Assembly: GCA_003696875.1 (NCBI GenBank)
Contig: RFHL01001127.1
Span: 1-7,801, forward strand
Length of the DNA: 7,801 nt
Direction: 5' to 3'
Source: Bacteroidota bacterium
Lineage (GTDB): Bacteria; Bacteroidota; Bacteroidia; J057
Positions within the stretch are counted from its first letter, which is position 1. Each line of letters begins with the position of its first letter. Below, piece by piece: positions 1-6,290 of this stretch. The notes beneath the pieces are model-generated. The model was not told the origin of the DNA. It saw nothing but the letters and a program-made list of their open reading frames with translations, and ran no database searches. Position numbers and translations under genes: made by a program.

Positions 1-180
1 AAATTAGAGGCGATAATTTTTTCAGCAGATTGGACATCAGATTGGAAAAATGGCGGCGCTTCTGTGTTTTGGATCAGGAGGCGGTAGATTTTTAGGTAAA
101 TTCCCAGGTGTCGGCTGGCAGACAGGCCGATTCCCACAAACGGTCTTTTTTTGACCTTGTCCCTAATCGTCTCCTCTCCC
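1..180. other. Upstream region of the redox operon, no supported gene
   Basis: No gene is supported here. Contents seen are a 9-base direct repeat CAGATTGGA (26-34 and 38-46, 12 bases apart), a TAGATTTT at 85-92 that is one base from TAnnTTTG but lacks a well-placed -33 element, and a small GGTC-T7-GACC inverted repeat (142-156) just before the gene. Any of these may regulate the oxidoreductase/polyferredoxin pair, but none is convincing alone. Confidence 0.4.
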
Positions 181-1518
181 ATGCACATCGTTATCATCGG
201 CAACGGCATCGCCGGGATCACCACCGCGCGCCATGTGCGCAAGCTCAGCGATCACCGCATCACCGTCATTTCGGGTGAAACCCCCTACTTCTGGTCCCGG
301 ACGGCGCTCATGTACATCTACATGGGCCACATGAAATTTGCCCATACCCAACCGTACGAGCCCTGGTTTTGGCAGAAAAACCGCATTGAGCTCAAGCAGG
401 CCTGGGTGGAACGCATCGACACAGCCCAGCAGCGCGTCATGCTGGCCGGGGGAGAAAGCCTGGCGTATGACAAGCTCGTACTAGCCACCGGCTCCCGCCC
501 CAACTTCTACGGCTGGCCGGGACAGGATGCGAAGGGCGTGCAGGGCATGGTGAGCTATCAGGACCTGCAAGCCATCGAGCGCTATTCGGAGGGACTGGAG
601 CGAGCTGTGGTGGTGGGAGGCGGATTGATCGGGATCGAACTCGCCGAGATGTTCCACTCCCGCCATATCCCGGTCACCTTTCTGGTGCGGGAGGAGAGTT
701 TCTGGAATCGGGTCATGCCCGAGGAAGAATCTGCTATGATCAACCGGGAAATCCTGGCCAATGGCATCGACCTGCGGCTGGAAACGGAGCTACAGGAGAT
801 CCTCCCCGGCCCCGACGGCCGGGTGCGAGCGGTGCGCACCAGCGCAGGCGAGGAGATCCCTTGCCAGTTTGTCGGCATCACCGCCGGTGTATCGCCCAAT
901 CTGGACCTGGCCGCAGGCACAGCGATCGAAACCGGCCGGGGCTTTTTGGTCAATGAATACCTGGAAACCACGATCCCGGGAATCTTTGCCATCGGGGACT
1001 GCGCCGAGCTGCGGCAGCCTGCCCCCGACCGCCGGGCGGTCGAGGCCGTCTGGTACACCGGCAAGCTCATGGGACCGGTTCTGGCCCAAACCCTCTGTGG
1101 AACGCCTACTCCCTACCGGCAGGGAACCTGGTTCAATTCCGCCAAGTTTATGGACATCGAGTGGCAAACCTACGGTACGGTCCCCGTGGTCCCCGGCGCG
1201 GATGAGCCGCACCTCTTTTGGATGCATCCTGACGGGCGCAAGTCCATCCGCATTGCCTATGAACGCGAGAGCGGACGGGTGCGTGGTTTTAACCTCATGG
1301 GCATCCGCTATCGGCAGAATGTCTGCACCCACTGGATTGAGGCAGGTACGCATATTGAGTCCGTACTGGAAAACCTGGGCGCCGCCAATTTTGACCCGGA
1401 ATTTTTTAAGCAATACGAGGCCGAGTTAGTCCAGACCTACAATCAGCAGACCGGTCAAAATCTGCGACTCCGCCGTCGGCGTGGCCTGCGCAATATGCTG
1501 GCCATCCTCGGGGCCTGA
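181..1518 (+). CDS. FAD-dependent NAD(P)H oxidoreductase (pyridine nucleotide-disulfide oxidoreductase fold)
   Basis: This is a soluble, probably cytoplasmic flavoprotein of 445 aa that should oxidise NAD(P)H through FAD. A first Rossmann motif GNGIAG (residues 7-12) binds FAD. LVLATGSRPN (99-108) is the usual ATG loop. VVVGGGLIGIE (143-153) is the NAD(P)H Rossmann motif, and GIFAIGDCAE (267-276) is the second FAD motif. No CxxxxC redox disulfide is present, so electrons probably leave to a protein partner, as in rubredoxin-reductase or NirB-type modules. A C-terminal domain (about 315-445) includes NSAKFMDIEWQTYG and ends in an arginine-rich tail (LRLRRRR, 428-434) followed by a short hydrophobic stretch. 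I chose ATG at 181 because the first beta strand (MHIVIIG) starts there; TTG at 151 would add ten residues of no evident meaning. No Shine-Dalgarno sequence is visible. The next gene follows after 30 bases and is the likely electron acceptor. Fold assignment is secure; substrate and physiological role are inferred. Confidence 0.9.
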   Translation: MHIVIIGNGIAGITTARHVRKLSDHRITVISGETPYFWSRTALMYIYMGHMKFAHTQPYEPWFWQKNRIELKQAWVERIDTAQQRVMLAGGESLAYDKLVLATGSRPNFYGWPGQDAKGVQGMVSYQDLQAIERYSEGLERAVVVGGGLIGIELAEMFHSRHIPVTFLVREESFWNRVMPEEESAMINREILANGIDLRLETELQEILPGPDGRVRAVRTSAGEEIPCQFVGITAGVSPNLDLAAGTAIETGRGFLVNEYLETTIPGIFAIGDCAELRQPAPDRRAVEAVWYTGKLMGPVLAQTLCGTPTPYRQGTWFNSAKFMDIEWQTYGTVPVVPGADEPHLFWMHPDGRKSIRIAYERESGRVRGFNLMGIRYRQNVCTHWIEAGTHIESVLENLGAANFDPEFFKQYEAELVQTYNQQTGQNLRLRRRRGLRNMLAILGA

Positions 1519-1548
1519 TTCCTCTTTTTTCGTCTCAACAAGCAAGTA

Positions 1549-3495
1549 ATGAAAAGCCTACAACATATCGGTCTCGGGATCTTTCTGCTCGCCTTTGGCG
1601 CCTTTCTCAGCCTGCCGCTGATCTCCGGCTATCAGCTGAGCGAGGATGCCCTTCCTGCCCTGCTGGAAAGCACGCCTGCTGAGGCGCAAGCCTTTTTGGA
1701 ACCAGAATTACGGGAGCGGATAGGTCAAAGGTATCCCCATAAATTTGCGTACTACCCGGCCCTGAAACAGGCGGTAGAGGCCGCCAACACAGCCATAGCC
1801 AAGGCCTATGAGCTGGACGATGCGGCTTTGCAGGCCGCCGCCGCGGCGGCCCTGGCAACCGCCGGGACGTCACTCACCCTGGACAGCGCCGCCCATGCGG
1901 CGGCGATCGCCACCCTGCCCATCGAGATGCGAACGCCCCTGGCGAGCTACACCGCCTGGATGGTCGACCGCAGCTACGATACCCCCGAGGCGATGGCCCA
2001 AGCAGTACAGACGCAATTTGCGGCCAAGGGACAGGTCTTTCTGTCGCAGCGACAGATCGGCGATGCCACCCCGCTGCTAAACGCCGCCGCGCGGCATACC
2101 GGCACCGGGCCCTTCTGGGCCCGGCCGGGACTCTTTTTCTGGCTCATCATCGTCGGCGGTAGCCTGGGCGGGCTTATCTATAGTTTCCCGGCCTTCTTTG
2201 ACGGGATGCCCGGCATCAAACATAACGGCATCTACTTTTCCTCGGCTACCAATCGGGGCCTGATCGGCATCCTGATGGGGGCTTTTCTGGTTGGCTTCTA
2301 CATCCTGTTATACTTCTACCCTGCCTACATCACTGAGTGGATCGCCCTCGTTGATCCGCTGTCCCAGGCCCTGCGCGGCGAAGCTGCGAGCCAGTGGTTT
2401 ATGTATGGCTTCCTCTACACCGTCGTAATTCTGGTCATGGGGGTGCGCATGCTGGCCAAATATCGGCACAGCCGATACCACCAGATCCGAACCTTCTCGG
2501 TGATGTTTTTTCAGGTAGCCTTTGCCTTTCTCATTCCTCAAATCCTTTACCTGCTTAACCTGCCGGAAGTGGATTTGAAAAATGCCTGGCCCCTGAACTA
2601 CTATTTTTTCTTTGACTGGAACCTGCAGAACCACCTGAATGCGGGGACGATAGGCCTTTTTATGCTGGGATGGGGCATTTTTCTCGCCGCAGTCGGCGTG
2701 CCGCTGCTGACCTATTTTTACGGCAAACGCTGGTACTGCTCATGGGTGTGTGGGTGTGGGGCGCTGGCCGAGACTCTGGGAGACCCCTACCGGCAACTGT
2801 CCGACAAGTCGCTGCGGGCCTGGCAGGTTGAGCGCTGGTTGATCCACGCGGTGCTGGTCTTTGCCGTGGTGATGACCCTGGCGGTGCTCTACACCTTTCT
2901 ACCCCCCGCCGGGGAAGGTGCCCGGATCAACCGCACCAGCCTGGTGATCTTTGCCGGAGCCGTGGTCGTGGCCCTGGGCTTTCTCCTCTGGAACCATGAG
3001 CGCCGGCATCACAGTCTGGGGCGACCTGTGTTCTTCACCATTATCGGGACCGGGCTGGCCCTACTGGGGATCATGGCCTGGAACCATACCGTTTCCGATT
3101 CACAGCACCTGTTCTTCTTCGACAGCTATCAGGTGCGCACGATCTACGGCTTCCTGATCGGGTCCATCTTTGCCGGGGTTGTCGGCACGGGCTTTTATCC
3201 CTTCATGGGCAACCGGGTATGGTGTCGTTTTGGCTGTCCCCTGGCCGCCTACATGGGACTGGTGCAGCGCTTCAAGTCGCGCTTTCGCATCACCACCAAT
3301 GGCGGGCAGTGTATCTCCTGTGGTAACTGCTCGACCTACTGCGAGCAGGGCATCGACGTGCGGGCCTATGCCCAGCGGGGACAAAACATCGTCCGTGCCT
3401 CCTGCGTCGGCTGTGGGGTGTGTGCGGCGGTATGCCCACGGGGCGTCCTGGCCCTGGAAAACGGGCCGGATACCGGGGAATCCCGCATGACGTAA
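1549..3495 (+). CDS. Membrane polyferredoxin, NapH/NosR/CcoG-like 4Fe-4S protein
   Basis: This 648-aa integral membrane electron-transfer protein has about ten hydrophobic segments, near residues 6-26, 193-213, 237-259, 283-302, 316-337, 367-391, 430-451, 464-481, 494-512 and 531-551. Positive loops (KYRHSRYHQIR 304-314, NHERRHH 482-488) put the cysteine motifs in the cytoplasm and residues about 30-190, partly alanine-rich, outside. Motif one is WYCSWVCGCG (C397, C401, C403). Motif two is WCRFGCP (C559, C563). Two ferredoxin motifs follow: C588/C591/C594/C598 and C619/C622/C625/C629-P. The paired Cx3C sites plus a C-terminal two-cluster ferredoxin are the hallmark of the NapH/NosR/CcoG superfamily. 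No NosR-like FMN-attachment motif is obvious in the outer domain. It probably takes electrons from the flavoprotein encoded just upstream and passes them to quinone or to an outer-side acceptor. Family is certain; direction and partner are inference. Confidence 0.9.
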   Translation: MKSLQHIGLGIFLLAFGAFLSLPLISGYQLSEDALPALLESTPAEAQAFLEPELRERIGQRYPHKFAYYPALKQAVEAANTAIAKAYELDDAALQAAAAAALATAGTSLTLDSAAHAAAIATLPIEMRTPLASYTAWMVDRSYDTPEAMAQAVQTQFAAKGQVFLSQRQIGDATPLLNAAARHTGTGPFWARPGLFFWLIIVGGSLGGLIYSFPAFFDGMPGIKHNGIYFSSATNRGLIGILMGAFLVGFYILLYFYPAYITEWIALVDPLSQALRGEAASQWFMYGFLYTVVILVMGVRMLAKYRHSRYHQIRTFSVMFFQVAFAFLIPQILYLLNLPEVDLKNAWPLNYYFFFDWNLQNHLNAGTIGLFMLGWGIFLAAVGVPLLTYFYGKRWYCSWVCGCGALAETLGDPYRQLSDKSLRAWQVERWLIHAVLVFAVVMTLAVLYTFLPPAGEGARINRTSLVIFAGAVVVALGFLLWNHERRHHSLGRPVFFTIIGTGLALLGIMAWNHTVSDSQHLFFFDSYQVRTIYGFLIGSIFAGVVGTGFYPFMGNRVWCRFGCPLAAYMGLVQRFKSRFRITTNGGQCISCGNCSTYCEQGIDVRAYAQRGQNIVRASCVGCGVCAAVCPRGVLALENGPDTGESRMT

Positions 3496-4413
3496 TTATT
3501 TCTGCCGGGCCTGCAGCAGCGGGCGCAGGCGATGGCTATAGCGATAGCTCGCCTCCACTTTGCCCCAGGCTTTCCAGTGGTTGGTGCTGCTGCCACAAAG
3601 CGGATCTACCCGCTGGGAAGAGAGGCGTACATAGCGGGCATTGGGGTGGGGAATCAGGCGATCTGGCCGTTCGGGCAGAGGCATCCCCAAGGTAGGATCG
3701 AGCGGCACCCAACCATACTCAACGAGCCAGACTTCGGTCCAGTGGTGGTTGGGATTGCCTTCAGTTACCCCGAATACCCAACCATTGACCGTGCGGGCCG
3801 GGATACCTTGGGCACGCAATAGCGCGGTCAGCAAATCAGCATATTCGGTGCAGTCACCACGACCGTCACGCAAAGCCGTCAGGGCTCCTAAGGCCCCCTG
3901 CTGTTGCGGATCATAGGTCAGGCTATCGCGTACAGCCTGGTAGCTCTTCCGCACACTCGCCCATACATCCGCGCCCGCCAGTTGCCGGGCAAGGGTCTGG
4001 ATCTCGGGGGCCTCGACTTCGAGAAAAGGTTCAGGCTGGAGCCAGGTGCCGGGATAGTTTAGCGGTTCAACCGGGGAGGTGATCCGACGCAAGTCGTAAG
4101 GATAGACCTCCATACTCAAATGCAGTTGCAGGGACACCGGCTCTTTGACCCGACTAAATCGAAACTCGGCGTAGGGCTGCCCATCCCGGGTGAAAACCCG
4201 GTGCGGAGCATGCGAGGCACTCATATTGATGTCTTCCTGCCGGCCGGGGACCTCCGGCGGCAGCATGACGGTGTACTTGATCAGCTGAGCCGTCCCCTCG
4301 GGCACAAAGGTGGTCTCCAGACGCATTTCCAGGCGCTCCTGGGCCAAGAGCCTCGGGATCGGCCATAGGGCGATCAGTAGGAGCATATTCAGATAATAGG
4401 GGAAACGCCGCAT
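3496..4413 (-). CDS. Exported transglutaminase-like domain protein
   Basis: This 305-aa protein carries a signal peptide (MRR, a hydrophobic run at about 8-24, LLA|Q), an N-terminal beta-rich domain (about 26-120) and a transglutaminase-like core. The core triad is visible: Cys188 in GRGDCTEYADLLTALL, His223 in NHHWTEVW and Asp239 in VPLDPTLG. Bacterial members of this superfamily are often cysteine peptidases or amidases rather than cross-linking enzymes, so the reaction is not defined. I chose the start at 4413 because it puts the signal peptide at the N-terminus. The in-frame ATG at 4470, two bases after the upstream stop, would give 324 aa and place 19 residues before the signal; it remains possible by translational coupling. 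The gene is downstream of the small lipoprotein gene, so the products may share a cell-envelope role. Its stop abuts the stop of the convergent polyferredoxin gene with no spacer. Confidence 0.85.
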   Translation of the reverse strand: MRRFPYYLNMLLLIALWPIPRLLAQERLEMRLETTFVPEGTAQLIKYTVMLPPEVPGRQEDINMSASHAPHRVFTRDGQPYAEFRFSRVKEPVSLQLHLSMEVYPYDLRRITSPVEPLNYPGTWLQPEPFLEVEAPEIQTLARQLAGADVWASVRKSYQAVRDSLTYDPQQQGALGALTALRDGRGDCTEYADLLTALLRAQGIPARTVNGWVFGVTEGNPNHHWTEVWLVEYGWVPLDPTLGMPLPERPDRLIPHPNARYVRLSSQRVDPLCGSSTNHWKAWGKVEASYRYSHRLRPLLQARQK

Positions 4414-4472
4414 AGGGAACAAATCCTGGGAAGTGGAAAAAGGTAGAGCAAGCTGTCGATTCAAAACCATGT

Positions 4473-4943
4473 CTACTGTCTGATCATCTCCCGTAGACGG
4501 AACAGAAGCAGCGCCTTTTGTAAACTCCCCACAGTGCCTTTTCGCTCACGGATCAACTGCTGGGTGCGTGGCACCAGATCGACCAACTCCCGGGCATAGG
4601 GCTTGGTGATCGCCCGGGTGAGAAACAGCGCCTGGGCGGGCTTGGGTTGCTCCTGCAGCCAGGTCTGCAGGCTGTTGACGGTGATTTCCAGCTCGCGCCG
4701 GTTTTGCTGGCTGAATTTCTGCAGGTAACGCAGGCTCTTGTTGGGCGTGGGCTGGGCCAGAGCCTGTTCCATCACCTCGACCAGCAGCTCAGCCAGCCCG
4801 TCAAACTGCTCGACGGGCCGAAGGTTGCCGTAGGCAAGGCGGTCCATCTCGCTGCGGTGATCCCGCAGCAGGGCCGCCATCTGGCAGCCAGACAGCACGA
4901 GCCAGATTCCCAGAGAAAGAAATAGCGGAAGGCGAGTATGCAT
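4473..4943 (-). CDS. Small predicted lipoprotein of unknown function
   Basis: I do not recognise this 156-aa protein. Its N-terminus is a lipoprotein signal: hydrophobic residues 5-17 followed by the lipobox LSGC with the lipidated cysteine at position 20. The mature part looks mostly alpha-helical and charged, with leucine-rich amphipathic stretches (for example about residues 45-62, 85-97 and 137-155) and no further cysteine. The features point to an envelope-anchored helical protein. Its stop lies two bases before the first possible start of the transglutaminase-like gene, or 59 bases before the preferred one, so the two genes are probably cotranscribed. The start at 4943 is favoured because the signal peptide begins there. 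No clear promoter was found in the 197 bases upstream. The lipoprotein call is strong; function is unknown. Confidence 0.8.
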   Translation of the reverse strand: MHTRLPLFLSLGIWLVLSGCQMAALLRDHRSEMDRLAYGNLRPVEQFDGLAELLVEVMEQALAQPTPNKSLRYLQKFSQQNRRELEITVNSLQTWLQEQPKPAQALFLTRAITKPYARELVDLVPRTQQLIRERKGTVGSLQKALLLFRLREMIRQ

Positions 4944-5066
4944 GATGATATGTGTTCGGAAACGGTATGCCTAGGACGGAAAAGGAAGGAAAAACCCGTC
5001 GTAGATCTGCCCGCTAACCCTCTAGGGATCTCTCCTGGGTTTTACCTCTTTGGTAGATCCTGATCT

Positions 5067-5081
5067 GGCTTATAATAAGCC
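5067..5081. repeat. Short inverted repeat, 6-base arms
   Basis: GGCTTA (5067-5072) and TAAGCC (5076-5081) are exact inverted repeats around a 3-base loop. It lies between the small lipoprotein gene and the GH114-like gene, just beyond the heptamer array. No run of T follows on either strand, so a classical intrinsic terminator is unlikely. It could be a weak 3' hairpin for the GH114-like transcript or an operator for the lipoprotein operon. Confidence 0.4.
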
Positions 5082-5092
5082 TGACTTGCCCC

Positions 5093-5141
5093 CTCTGACT
5101 TCTGGCGTCTGACCTCTGGCCTCTGTATTCTGCCTTCTGTC
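5093..5141. repeat. Degenerate 7-base tandem repeat, seven units
   Basis: Seven consecutive 7-base units, consensus YTCTGRC on the plus strand, read ctctgac, ttctggc, gtctgac, ctctggc, ctctgta, ttctgcc, ttctgtc. TCTG is invariant at positions 2-5 of every unit. The last base of the array is also a base of the minus-strand stop codon of the GH114-like gene (5141-5143), so the array sits immediately 3' of that gene. Heptamer arrays of this sort occur in intergenic DNA of some bacteria, but I cannot assign a function or a mechanism to this one. Confidence 0.8.
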
Positions 5142-6136
5142 TACTCCAATTCTTCCTCAAAGTACGCAAATGCATCTATGATATCCAGATAGGCCCCATC
5201 AAAACCGGCGGCCAGAATCCGGTCCAGGTAGGCATTGGACGTACCAAAGAGGATATCCTGCCAGCCTTGCTGCCAGTACTTGACCTTGTAATTGCCACGC
5301 CAGGCGCGGTTTTCGGCGGCGAGCCAGCTGGGCGGGTCCTGATCCCAGCCGGCTTGCCAATAGTAGCGATAATCCTCTGCCTCGCCGATGCTGAAGTAGG
5401 CCACCACCAGCCGGCGACCACCGCCGGCCTTCTGCCGCAGGGCCGCCACCTGGGCGGCGGTGAGCATGTCTTCGTCAAAGAAGGCATCCAAAATGACCAG
5501 ATCATAGTCGGTCGTCTGCACGGCGGCGACGAGCGCGTCTGCATCGGCGAAGGTGCCGGGATTGATGAGGTAGAGAAAATTCCGGATCTGACTCAGGTCG
5601 GTGATGCTGTCGCCCGCCGCCCCCGGCGGCGGATCGGCGGGGATCACATCCAGCTCGCGGCTGGGCGCCGCAAACCCCACAAAGCCCTCCTGGGCAACCT
5701 GGGCGCGACTGTCGGCGACTTTGTCGCTGTCCCAGCAATAATCGGTGACCAGGATGGCCTTGCCTGCCTGATGGGCGAGCCGCAGGTCGGTCAGGATCGG
5801 GCTCCGATCCTCGACAGGGGTGGCGCGGTTGTCGGCCTCGTAGCCGTAGTAGAGGTCTTCCCGGCCCAGGCCCGCGATGGCATCCAGATATGTCTGGGCA
5901 GGCCCTCCGTCCTGCTGAACCAGCTTCTGACCATTTTGAGGAATGAGGAAAAAGCCCGGGGCCTGGCCTTGGGCATAGGTGTTGAGGTCCATGACCAGTT
6001 GCCGCATTTCCTGGCGAAAATCGAGCTGCTGCTCATCGGGCGTGAGGCCGGTGCCGCCCTTGCAGCTGAGCAACAGGCAGAGGCTCAGCCCCAGAAGGGG
6101 CTGGCAAGGGATGCCTCCAAAAGCGGTTGGGAACAT
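5141..6136 (-). CDS. MJ1477/TM1410 family (GH114-like) glycoside hydrolase lipoprotein, circularly permuted
   Basis: This 331-aa predicted lipoprotein (lipobox LLSC, Cys25) belongs to the MJ1477/TM1410 family, TIM barrels related to GH114 endo-alpha-1,4-polygalactosaminidases. Motifs in order are: FFLIPQNGQ (62-70), REDLYYGYE (92-100), AILVTDYCWD (127-136), GFVGFAAPSRELD (151-163), a Pro/Gly linker (about 165-185), NFLYLINPG (186-194), YDLVILDAFF (211-220), VVAYFSIGEAEDYRYYW (244-260), GNYKVKYWQQGWQDILFG (281-298) and GFDGAYLDIIDAF (311-323). Asp217 and Glu252 match the positions expected for catalysis. In Thermotoga TM1410, from memory, the last four blocks come first and the QNG to ELD blocks second, so this barrel appears permuted rather than truncated even though it ends soon after YLDIIDAF. 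ATG 6136 gives a complete signal peptide. It is transcribed alone, divergently from ileS. The likely substrate is an amino-sugar or other envelope polysaccharide, which is inference. Confidence 0.88.
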   Translation of the reverse strand: MFPTAFGGIPCQPLLGLSLCLLLSCKGGTGLTPDEQQLDFRQEMRQLVMDLNTYAQGQAPGFFLIPQNGQKLVQQDGGPAQTYLDAIAGLGREDLYYGYEADNRATPVEDRSPILTDLRLAHQAGKAILVTDYCWDSDKVADSRAQVAQEGFVGFAAPSRELDVIPADPPPGAAGDSITDLSQIRNFLYLINPGTFADADALVAAVQTTDYDLVILDAFFDEDMLTAAQVAALRQKAGGGRRLVVAYFSIGEAEDYRYYWQAGWDQDPPSWLAAENRAWRGNYKVKYWQQGWQDILFGTSNAYLDRILAAGFDGAYLDIIDAFAYFEEELE

Positions 6137-6187
6137 AGGCGGAAGGGTAATGTACCGAGCAAAAGACCCATGGAACGATCCGGCGTG

Positions 6188-6199
6188 GCCTGATCAGGC
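6188..6199. promoter_or_regulatory. 12-base perfect palindrome, candidate operator
   Basis: GCCTGATCAGGC is an exact 12-base palindrome in the region between the divergent GH114-like and ileS genes, 52 bases before the GH114-like start. Its location suits a repressor or activator site for the minus-strand gene. No protein is known to me to bind it, and the assignment is inference from symmetry and place. Confidence 0.35.
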
Positions 6200-6211
6200 A
6201 AGAGACGAAAA

Positions 6212-6221
6212 TTTAGCTAAA
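6212..6221. promoter_or_regulatory. 10-base AT-rich palindrome, candidate operator or promoter part
   Basis: TTTAGCTAAA is an exact 10-base palindrome in the AT-rich core of the divergent intergenic region, 13 bases beyond the GCCTGATCAGGC palindrome. The local drop in GC content suggests promoter DNA for one or both divergent genes. On the minus strand the neighbouring TAAATTTT is one base from the Bacteroidota TAnnTTTG element. Confidence 0.3.
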
Positions 6222-6259
6222 ATATTGATTGTCAGAAAGTCTTCTTTTACAGGAGACAC

Positions 6260-6290
6260 TTCGATTTTGCGGGCTTCCTTCGTATATTTG
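6260..6290 (+). promoter_or_regulatory. Candidate Bacteroidota-type promoter for ileS
   Basis: TATATTTG at 6283-6290 matches the Bacteroidota -7 consensus TAnnTTTG exactly. TTCG at 6260-6263, 19 bases upstream, is one mismatch from the -33 element TTTG and at a normal spacing. Transcription would then start near 6296-6298 and give a leader of about 72 bases before ileS. The weak -33 match and the lack of experimental support keep confidence moderate. Confidence 0.4.

Noticed and set aside
1..37. Possible start of a divergent minus-strand gene (ATG at 37, reading MSNLLKKLSPLI to the edge)
   Set aside because: Only twelve codons are visible. The look of a signal-like N-terminus is suggestive, but a stretch this short is often open by chance.
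85..92. TAGATTTT as a -7 promoter element for the redox operon
   Set aside because: It is one base off TAnnTTTG and the only good TTTG (68-71) is 13 bases away, too close for the usual 17-23 spacing.
151..180. TTG at 151 as start of the oxidoreductase
   Set aside because: It adds ten residues before the MHIVIIG strand that normally begins this fold. ATG at 181 is the better start.
582..1413. Long minus-strand ORFs (162 and 207 codons) and a 222-codon plus-strand ORF inside the oxidoreductase gene
   Set aside because: They overlap a gene with clear FAD and NAD motifs. Their translations are rich in Arg, Pro and Ser without domains, as expected of shadow frames in GC-rich DNA.
5067..5081. Inverted repeat as an intrinsic terminator
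   Set aside because: Six-base stem with three G-C pairs and no T tract on either strand, so termination is not supported.
5141..5170. Truncation of the GH114-like protein soon after YLDIIDAF
   Set aside because: The half that normally follows is present at the N-terminus, so the protein is better explained as permuted than as cut short.
5267..6193. 308-codon plus-strand ORF opposite the GH114-like gene
   Set aside because: It is antisense to a strongly recognisable protein and shows no domain, signal or cysteine pattern of its own.
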